The notes under the pieces: model-generated
Database searches by the model: none
What the model was told of the DNA's origin: nothing
What the model saw: the letters and a program-made list of their open reading frames with translations, nothing else
From: Blattamonas nauphoetae
Taxonomy: Eukaryota > Preaxostyla > Oxymonadida
DNA length: 64,000 nt
Direction of reading: 5' to 3'
NCBI GenBank assembly: GCA_033064195.1
Contig: JARBJD010000007.1
Location: forward strand, 699,841-763,840
In this document: positions 56,025-64,000 of the stretch, piece by piece
Layout: each line of letters starts with the position of its first letter
How positions within the stretch are numbered: the stretch's first letter is position 1
Position numbers and translations under genes: made by a program

Positions 56025-56566
56025 TCGTTTATCGCGATGGTCGATGTCAAGTGATCTCAATCCAAATGGAGACACCATTCGGAGAGTCGTTCATGATGTG
56101 CACGAGACAGACGAGGAGAGCGAGGCATCGGCAGAAGAGACAGACGTCACATTCAGAGACACGTTGACTCGACCGATCAGTTGTGCTTCGATGAGGGTCA
56201 GTTGGAAGTGGCGTGAACGGACGATCGATCAATCTCACCATTTCTTTAAAGGAAGTCGAGTCTTGATGGTATGTGTCCAGCTGTCATCAACAGAAAGCGA
56301 GAGTGAATTTGTGGGTGTGCGAATTCTTCGATGCGCAGCGAGAGAAACTGTGGTGGATGGCGTGAAAGGAAGGCATGGTGTCAGCGACGAGACTGAAATC
56401 GAGAAGAGAAGCAGATCGCTGACATTCGAAGATGGCTGTCGATCGGCGTCGTCCATCCAAACTGTCGAAGGCTCATTCGAAGCAAACCGTTCTGAACTGT
56501 CGAGTGTGGTCCAAGAAATCAGCGAAAGGGCGGTTGATGGGGAGGGCCAATTCTCAACTAATCTGA
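56025..56566 (+). pseudogene. Unidentified open frame cut by the 5.7-kb element
   Basis: A plus frame open from about 56003 is Ser/Glu/Arg-rich (DEESEASAEETDVTFRDTLT, ILRCAARETVVDGVKGRHGV) and is cut at the TGA target site 56564-56566. Removing the element with one TGA copy continues the frame after 62292 as KWLVEKCCRRCRAISWEPRH for about 55 more codons. I recognise no family. Confidence 0.35.
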
Positions 56567-56729
56567 TAGTGCCCTCAGAAACCCGCGCAAAATACATAAA
56601 CCCGCGCAAAATCCGTTTAATCAAAAATCATGATGAATTAATTCCGATGCTCTCGAATTTCACTCCTTTTACTCACAAACACTTCTTTACCAAGTGATTT
56701 CAAATGAACGTTTTATTTCTGGTTTGATC

Positions 56730-59700
56730 TCAATTGAATTCTTCAAAATGTGTGATTTGTGTTGAAATGGTCTTTGAAATGAAACTACAATGGTCGAAAG
56801 AAATATTCAATGGATGGTTTTCTGATCGAGGTGTTTCCTGATGATCTATCGTACCTCCATGTTCCGCACAAGATCGACGTTCTTTTCCACCCTGCTTCAC
56901 GTTCAGTCGTCCTCCTGTCCCACTCCCGTTCTGTCTGCTGCGTCTGCCGCAGGGTCGATGTCTTTCAATGCTTCTATCCCGTTCGCCACTGTCGTCAAGA
57001 GGGATTTGGTGGGAACAATAAAGGCGAAGAAGGCGACACAAGCGAGGAAGAATGCGACGATGAACGAGATGATGAGGAGAATTTGGAATACGCTGATTGT
57101 CTTTGTCATCTCGCTGATAACAGCTTCGAGGAACATTTTGAATCCGCCACGCAGATCGTACACGAGGAGAGAACCCATGATCTGAGAGGAGAGGACACAA
57201 CGTGAGAGAAAGGGGATCAGAAGGAGGAGAGTGGAGAGCACACCTGGACGTTCTCGTTGCTGAGTGGCATCCCGCTGTAGGGATTCGGTGCTGTAGCAAT
57301 CATGCGGGCTGCCTCAATGTGCTACAGGATGAGTGCCTGCAGTCCGCTGAAGTTTCCTGTTAGTCAATAAATCCGATTTTCCACTGCACAATCGGCAGCA
57401 TCGAGGGGCATGCATTCAGTTGACTGGGAGAGTGATGAAAATAGCGTGTGATGAGAGAGAAATGAGATCGATGGAAGAAAGCGGACAGAACGAAGTGAAG
57501 ATCGCATGGAGGAGTCAAACCTCGAACATCAGTGCGTTGGCCGAGCTGCCCTTCTTCATCGTTGGTTCCACGGACAATCCGTCGAAGATTTGGTCGCCAG
57601 TCGGGATGACGTTTTGGGAGGAGGAACCCTGATTGGCGAGGATGTCGATAGCGTTGTAGTATGTGATAGTGGTGTTAGAAACCCGCACGCGTTCAGAAAC
57701 CCGCAACGGGGGTCCAAAAAACCGCAACCGAACGATCTTCATCATAATCTCACTCTTTCACCATTTGTTCACATTATCCTCTATTTTTCTCACATTTTCG
57801 AAAAATCTATCGAAAACAGTCGAAGTGACGTAATTGAATCTGATCTTTCGAGACTCTGCATTGTCATCAAATACTACTCTGTTCTGGCTTTCTTGTTGGG
57901 TACGTTGTTGTGAGCTTCAAAAACATTGTCTCAGTGATCGGATTCATTTTCTTCTCTTCTATTCTTCATTTGAATGCACAATCATCGATGTCACTGTCCT
58001 TTTGTCTTCTTTGACGTAAATCTCTGTACGATTCAAGATATTATCTCCTTCTTCGAATGTACTATCTATCGGATAATCACAGGTATGATTTCAAGAAAGA
58101 GACATACTTCATTGTTGACATTTTGTGATTCATCCATGAATCGCTGAATCTCACTCCCAATGGTCGGATGGATTTGAAAACATTTGGATTTGAGAATTGA
58201 CACTTGTTTTGTGGCTGAAAGACATGCAGTGAGTCATGGGCTTGGAAACATCAAATTGTGTTTGAATCATGGCCCATTTATGTGAAAGTCACTTTTCACG
58301 AACGTGTTTTTCTTTTTCACTTCTTCCTAAAAACTTCTTCATTACTTCTGTAGAGGACATTAGAAAAACAGAATAATTCATGAATGAAGTGGCGGTTTTA
58401 TCACGCTGGTTGCGGGTTTATGAACCAGAGCGGGTTTCTAACACCACTATGATCTGAATACGAGTGAAAAGAGAGACGGGGGGATGGGTGTAGGAAATGG
58501 GTTGCTTGAAGCGGAAGAGAGGATACCTCACTCGCGAGTAGTGCTTGGATCAGGCCCATGTCGGATGAGAGGTGTCTGCTGTCGATCCATGGTCCTTCTG
58601 CGGATGGGACGATACTCCACCTGGAGAGAAGAAAGAGAAGGAGAATGATGAAAAGACATGAGAAGAGAAGATGAGATGAAGAGATGAGGAGGAAAGGCAA
58701 ATGAGTTGAGAATGTGAGCACACCGCCAACGATTAGGATAATTCCGATCACAACGCGGACGTAGAAAGAGTTTGGGATGAAGTTTGACATTTTGTTGATT
58801 TTGTTGAGCAGATCAATCTGTTGCGGCGCCAGACCGTTTCTGTCCTTCTTCTTTTTCTTTTTTTTCTCTTCCTCCTCTGCCTTCTTCTTCTCCTCGGCCT
58901 CTCTCTTCGCTTTCTGCGATTTTGTCTCTTCCTTCTCGCCGTCTTTCAGCTCGTTCTTCTTCTTATCCTCGTCTTCTTCGTTCTCCTCTTCGTCCTGATT
59001 CTTCTTTCCTATCATTTTCTCATCGTCGTTCACCTGCCCTCGTTCAGAGTTTAGCTCCAGCTCCTCTTCGCTGAATCCAGCTCCCCGTCGTTGTTCCAAA
59101 GGAGTAGCGATTTGGAAGAAAACTTCCCTTCGCTCTCGCTTGAGTTTGTTGATGGTCTGTACAAACTGCACAATCAGGACGATGAGGGGAGTACAATCGA
59201 GGTTACTCCAACCGCGATGTCGATGTACTGTACGACCAACGACTGTTGTTCGGAGTTGCCACTGGTCCGTTCATGATCACAAAGTAGAGCTGGGCAGGAG
59301 GCCAGGCCATTCCACGGTGTTTCAGAATCCTTCGTTGATGATGAGAGCAGCTACGTTGACGATGTTGTTGACCAGGTCGATCAGGTTCATGTTCACGATT
59401 TGTGTCTCTGTCATTCACATCGCTGAGGTGCATCCGACTTTGACCTCATTGTACGACGGTATGATGATGGGGATGCCTCCGAATTCCATCGTTGAAAATT
59501 CATTCGTTGCCGAAGCTTCCTGGTACACATCGTCCAGTCCCTCGCCGAGCGTGGTTGCTCTCCTCTCGAACACTCTGGTGATGAGACTGGTGCTGGGCAT
59601 GAAGGTCACGTTCATGGATTCCAGCTGAGTGTCTGTGTATTGTGAGCGGAGCATGAAGAAGTTGGAGTAGAGAACCATATCGAGGATGGATGAGAGCATG

Positions 59701-60493
59701 TTTGCGAAGTGGCTGACCTGGTTGGTGTTGACACTGGACGTTGTGGACGTCATCAGCACAACCACACACATCGCCACCATGGCCCTGACAATCACAATCC
59801 CCGACATGATCACGATGGGGATGAACAGAGGCAGGAGCGCTTTCTTGCCCTCGTCTTCTTCTTTTTCATTGCCCACTCGACTGTCCAGCAATAGTCGACA
59901 GCTTGCTTCCTCCATTCACTCTGCTCATCGTCTCGGTCACTGTCGTGTCCTCTTCGATGATGTTTGCTTCTGTGAACATCAGCATGGCTGTGTCATCGTC
60001 TTTGTAGATGTCCTCAGCAGTGCTCCGCATCCTCTGATCACCTGGGCACTTTTGGGTACTGGCGAAGGAGCAGTTGAAAACATCTCGCGAGTCACGCTCG
60101 AATCAGATTGCCTTGTCCAAGAGGAGCAGATACGCTTGTTGGAGGTAGGCGCGGGACATGTCGTGTGCTTTTGTAGCTTCGCAAAGTTCAGTTTGTGTGG
60201 GAAGATAGAAGAAAGCTGATCGGCAAGAGAAACGCACTCTGTTCTTCCTGTATTCTTTCTCGGTCAAGAACTTGATTGCTTCTTGTACCTGCCTTGCGTT
60301 GGTGTATTTCGGCTCTTTTCGATTCACTTGCTCGCTTAGGAACTTCGACTGGACAGACTTTCCTGCCATCGGACTCGCCCCTGGTGTGGGAAAGGACAGT
60401 CCAGAACTTGAGCAAGATTGTCGGAATTTTGTTTGGACGGAAAGACAGAGTCGTCTGGCTGAGAATACTTGCAGTTGGAGGGTTTGGGATTGA
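56730..60493 (-). pseudogene. TmcB/TmcC-like multi-pass membrane protein, decayed
   Basis: Fragments in order on the minus strand: KYTNARQVQEAIKFLTEKEY (60.3 kb), the QKCPGDQRMRSTAEDIYKDD segment and MLMFTEANIIEED (HAT/TPR-like block, about 60.0 kb), a membrane segment LLPLFIPIVIMSGIVIVRAM (59.8 kb), NEVKVG and VNMNLIDLVNNIVNVAALII (59.4 kb), VQFVQTINKLKRERREVFFQ (59.1 kb), a Lys/Glu-rich loop, FYVRVVIGIILIVGGVLTF (58.7 kb), and ISVFQILLIISFIVAFFLAC (57.1 kb). This order is typical of protist TmcB-like membrane proteins. In-frame stops and frameshifts near 59.2-59.4 kb (for example a one-base loss in CTCCCCTCATCG) show decay, and a nested element interrupts it. Several short introns (for example GTATCC...TTCAG near 58.5 kb) are still visible. 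Confidence 0.5.
57667..58449. mobile_element. 783-bp nested TAGTG...CACTA element, TGA duplication
   Basis: Starts TAGTGGTGTTAGAAACCCGC and ends GCGGGTTTCTAACACCACTA, flanked by TGA at 57664-57666 and 58450-58452. The left end repeats AGAAACCCGC twice and then AAAACCGC, and the right end mirrors this. Removing the element with one TGA copy puts an exon (ATC ACA TAC TAC AAC on the minus strand) directly after a splice acceptor TATTCAG, in the frame of the neighbouring exon. This supports a 3-bp duplication. No coding capacity. Confidence 0.85.
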
Positions 60494-60691
60494 GAAGACT
60501 TAGCTTTGTATCACGAAGCAGATAATCAGTTTGTCTGTCAGTCCTCGATCACCGATTGTCCAGAGTTGTGAGTAGAAATGGGCGGGGTGCGGTGAAGTTT
60601 GATGGTGAGTTCACTGTCAGATGCAGTTGGACACCGAGTGAGAAGAGGATCGTGAGTGATGAGAGTGTTGACAGGTAGTACTCAGACAAAA

Positions 60692-61974
60692 TCATCGTAT
60701 TTCACGACAACGTCCATCATTGGTTCCTGCTGAGAGGAAAGTGGCTGATCTTGTTGCTTCTTCTTTTGATGACCGAGATCCGTCTTCGAATGTGAGGAAA
60801 GAATTATTTGAAGTCAGCTTCGATGAGGACACGTCAATTGTCAGCTCTTGGAATGTCAGTGTGCTTGGGTCGTCCGAGTCGCTGCTCAGTACACGTCTCT
60901 TCGATGTCATCTCCACAACTCCTCGCTTGTTGTGTCCACTGATCGTCACACAATTCCACAAATCCCGTGTATTTCACTGTGATTGCTATGTTTTCGTCGA
61001 GCTGAGCTGAAATCGTTGATCCTCATTTATGTTGTGAGGTGAGAGGGTGATGCGCTCAATTGTTGTCCGGGTGATCTCAATTGGTGCTTCGTTTTTGGTC
61101 AGAGGTTCATCCACTGTGTATTTTATTGGTTATGTCTGCGTTGTGATTGGAGTGAAGTGAAGAGCGTGTGTTGTGAGTGTTTCTGATTCGATTTTGATCG
61201 TGCATGTTGCTGTCCTGATTGTGCGCATTTTTAAAGACGACGGTGTCCATTTCATTCGCTTGGTTGATGTGATACTGCTGGTCAGACCGACATTTGAATG
61301 GAAGAGGACAGTTGCGTGCTCTATCAAGAACTGCACAAAGTAATTTCGAGTTTCCGCACAGCTCATGTTCAAACTTTCCCCGAGGCATATGTAGGCCCTC
61401 CAGCGTTATGGTTGGCAGGAAGACAAGCGACGACGAGTGCTGCTGTTTGTCCCCTATCAAGGAAAGTTCATGTCCTTTCGGTTCGAAAATGTTGGTTTCT
61501 GTGTTCTTCGGCGTGGTGAAGTAATCGGCGATGGGCTTATACTTGACCCTGAGCTCCAATTCGGTTCGATGTCTTCTTCTCCGAACTCCACATTCTCCAG
61601 TCTGATTGCCTCATCATTGTGACTGACGAGGGAAAAGAGAGTCCTCCTCCAATTTACGCCGCTGAGCACGCTCAACTGTAGCTGCCTTCAAACGAGATTG
61701 TTTTGCTAATCACATACGCCCACACTCCTCCTCCATTTCCCCTCTGCAATGCATATGTCAAACGTGTTTTTGTAAGTATTCCACCAATGTTTGTATTCGT
61801 GATGGTTAGAGTCCCTTGAGCGATGTTGTCGAAGATGATTGCGGATTCTGTTGATGAGCTCGAACATTGATCGATTGTACATCCCTTGATCTCGACTAGC
61901 CAAGTCAATCCTCCATGCGGCACCAATTCCTTGTAACCAACAGAGCCGGAATGTGCAATTCTCAATTCTCGCAC
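60692..61974 (-). pseudogene. Beta-helix (pectin-lyase-like) surface-type protein, decayed
   Basis: Minus-strand fragments include IKGCTIDQCSSSSTESAIIF, GTLTITNTNIGGILTKTRL, QRGNGGGVWAYVISK (61.7-61.9 kb), RLENVEFGEEDIEPNW (61.6 kb), HELSLIGDKQQHSSSLVFLP (61.4 kb) and STLTFQELTIDVSSSKLTSN (60.8 kb). Short Ser/Thr-rich strands with IxN/GGG patterns are typical of right-handed parallel beta-helix proteins, which are common on metamonad cell surfaces. The frame shifts several times, so it is broken. It may have been the N-terminal part of the TmcB-like gene or a separate gene. Confidence 0.45.
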
Positions 61975-62292
61975 TGTGTTTTGTTTATCAATCTTGGATT
62001 GTGATTGACTGCTAGAATGGCGAGTTATACATGTTCATGCGTCGTCTGGTGTGAGTGAAAGTTGGGAGGAAGAGGTGATATACGCGATGGAGGGCAGTTT
62101 CTCATCCCTCAAGTGTTTGACACAAATTTGACCCACTTTTTGATTTCGATCTAGCTCCATTTTTATAAGTTTTGAGTAACTAGGTCTAAAAAGTGGAAAT
62201 ATGAAATGGAAGCAATTATTACACAATGACAATCACAGTTTTGGATTTTGCGCGGGTTTATGGATAAAAGCGGGTTTTTGAGGGCACTATGA

Positions 62293-62999
62293 AGTGGCTG
62301 GTTGAGAAATGCTGTCGCCGGTGTCGAGCGATCAGTTGGGAACCCAGACACAGCTTCGGACGATGTTCCAGCGATGGACGTGGAAGTCGAGAACTTCGGC
62401 AAGAGAGAGAGACAGCTGTCGCAGAGACGAGTGAATGTGGGTCATTATTTTTGACATCATAGAAAAGTTCGAGATCACCCCTTCAAAACCTCCTCTCCGC
62501 ATTCTTTTTTTCAAATTTGCTGTTAAATCTCACATAGCTCTTTCTCACCTCAATGAACTGATTGCATGTGTTTTTTTCGATCTATTCATACCAGTAGACA
62601 AATTGGATGTGGATTTCAAAACAATATGGGTTGATCGTCATTTGGTGGACTTTGTACTTTCAACCATCTTCCTCACTGCACTGGATGTGGTGTACTGGGT
62701 GAATGTCTCCTTCACCACCATACAACCTCTTCTCTCATTCTCTCTCTCCTCTGTTCTCCCCTCTTCGCATGACATTGAAGCTTGGATGAATGAATTCACT
62801 TTTATTCACTTCTAGTGGTGCAGTCGTTCAAACAAGTGATACTGCTTTGGTTGGTTTTCGAAAGAAAGTGATAATTGTGAGTTGAAACAACAAAATGCAT
62901 GGAAGACACAACTAAGATGGAAAGTGTTGATGGAGAAAGAGTGGAGGAGGGAGGCGGAGGCCCGAGGAGGGAGTTTGGATGTCGCAGAAGGAAAAAGGG
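62293..62999. other. Spacer between element and satellite
   Basis: The first 160 bases continue the open frame cut at 56566. From 62435 to 62815 there is a 126-codon plus frame rich in Phe and Leu (CVFFDLFIPVDKLDVDFKTI) without a recognised domain. From 62940 the sequence turns GA-rich. Confidence 0.4.
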
Positions 63000-64000
63000 G
63001 TCTATCGGAGGGAGGTGAGTGGAGGACGAGGCAGAGGCAAGCAGAGGTGAGAGGGGAGGACGAGCGAGGCAGAGTAGAGGTGAGTGGAGGACGAGGGAGG
63101 CAAGCAGAGGTGAGGGAGGAGGACGAGGGAGGCAAGCAGAGGTGAGTGGAAGACGAGGGAGGCAAGCTGAGGGAGGTGGAGGACGAGGGAGGCAAGCAGA
63201 GGTGAGTGGAGGACGAGGGAGGCAAGCAGAGGTGAGTGGAAGACGAGGGAGGCAAGCAGAGGTGAGGGGAGGACGAGGGAGGCAAGCAGAGGAGAGTGGA
63301 GGACGAGGAAGGCAAGCAGAGGCAAGCAGAGGTGAGTGGAGGACTAGGGAGGCAAGCAGAGGTGAGAGGAGGACGAGGGAAGGCAAGCAGAGGTGAGTGG
63401 AGGACGAGGGAGGCAAGCAGAGAAGAGAGGAGGACGAGGGAGGCGAGGCAGAGGTGAGGGAGGACGAGGAAGGCAAGCAGAGGCAAGCAGAGGTGAGTGG
63501 AGGACGAGGGAGGCAAGCAGAGGTGAGAGGGAGGACGGGGAGGCGAGCAGAGGTGAGGAGGGAGGGACGAGGGAGGCAAGCAGACGTGAGTGGAGAACAA
63601 GGAAGGCAAGCAGAGGCAAGCAGAGGTGAGTGGAGGACAGGGAGGCAAGCAGAGGTGAGAGGAGGACGAGGAAGGCAAAGCAGAGGCAAGCAGAGGTGAG
63701 AGGAGGGACAGGGAGGCAAGCTGAGGAGAGTGGAGGACAGGGGAGGCAAGCAGAGGTGATTGGAGGACGAGGAAGGCAAGCAGAAGCAAGCAGAGGTGAG
63801 TGGAGGACGAGGGAGGCAAGCTGAGAAGAGGGAGGACAAAGGCAGAAAGCAGAGGGTGAGTGGAGGACGAGGGGAGGCAAGCAGAGGTGAGAGGAGGACG
63901 AGGGAGGCAAGCTGAGGTGAGTGGAAGACGAGGGAGGCAAGCAGAGGTGATTGGAGGGTGAGCTACCCGAGGGGAGGACTCGGTGGTTGAGGAGGGAAGG
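63000..64000 (+). repeat. GA-rich satellite, 30-bp unit, runs off the right edge
   Basis: Imperfect tandem copies of GAGTGGAGGACGAGGGAGGC plus AAGCAGAGGT, about 30 units up to about 63955, then a degenerate end (GGGTGAGCTACCCGAGGGG). Because the unit length is a multiple of three, long frames open on both strands, but they change frame with each indel and are not genes. Confidence 0.9.

Larger units (their letters stand above)
56567..62289. mobile_element. 5.7-kb segment bounded by TAGTG...CACTA inverted repeats with TGA duplication
   Basis: The left end TAGTGCCCTCAGAAACCCGC (then GCAAAATACATAAACCCGCG) is mirrored at the right end (GCGCGGGTTTATGGA...GCGGGTTTTTGAGGGCACTA). TGA flanks both sides (56564-56566 and 62290-62292). 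The tips match the 603-bp element at 17897. The inverted repeats are about 50 bp and contain the short motif AAACCCGCGC twice on the left. I found no transposase inside; the cargo is two decayed minus-strand genes. It may be a large non-autonomous element that captured host DNA. Confidence 0.7.

Noticed and set aside
59140-60219. Plus-strand frames of 162 and 177 codons
   Set aside because: They are antisense shadows of the TmcB-like membrane-protein exons.
62802-63940. Long Leu/Pro/Ser-rich minus frames (up to 345 codons) and Gly/Arg-rich plus frames
   Set aside because: They are translations of the 30-bp satellite. All frames open because the unit is a multiple of three, and the frame slips at each indel.

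Overview
The window is nuclear DNA of a protist. Genes lie on both strands, have very short GT-AG introns (23 to about 170 nt, many 29-50 nt), and use TAA, TAG and TGA all as stops. A leucine-rich repeat-like protein family at 26.7-29.5 kb and 46.2-47.3 kb, together with an intron-bearing gamma-tubulin gene, resembles what I know of the oxymonad Blattamonas. That organism guess is an inference, not shown by the sequence.

Left part (1-6.8 kb): one giant minus-strand reading frame, open for more than 2,100 codons and running off the left edge. I read it as a Furry/Tao3/Mor2 homologue. From 6.9 to 19.3 kb the DNA is mobile-element debris: Tc1-like transposase fragments, a MULE-type transposase fragment, a pogo-like fragment, several short inverted-repeat elements, and two near-perfect palindromes (3.2 kb at 12.84-16.07 kb and 0.5 kb at 17.05-17.57 kb).

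Middle part (19.3-47.3 kb): dense ordinary genes. In order: a TRF4-type non-canonical nucleotidyltransferase with a very large insertion in its catalytic core; ribosomal protein uL23; a 52-residue secreted cysteine peptide with a 23-nt intron; a rhomboid-like membrane protein with a C-terminal CUE/UBA domain; a lineage-specific helical-repeat protein; an EF-hand/WD40 protein; an EF-hand protein; a nitroreductase; a 467-bp direct duplication; a divergent gene pair only 33 bp apart that includes a dual-specificity phosphatase with a rhodanese domain; gamma-tubulin (nine exons); and a second helical-repeat protein. Furry, gamma-tubulin and the EF-hand/WD40 protein all suit a flagellated, cytoskeleton-rich cell, but no operon logic applies.

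Right part (47.3-64 kb): gene-poor. It holds small inverted-repeat elements, coding-like remnants, a 28-bp minisatellite, and a 5.7-kb stretch bounded by inverted repeats of the same TAGTG...CACTA family found at 17.9 kb. Inside it is a decayed TmcB-like membrane-protein gene that carries another nested copy. The window ends in about 1 kb of 30-bp GA-rich satellite.

Gene models were spliced by eye using reading-frame continuity, GT-AG borders and remembered family motifs. No alignment or database search was run.
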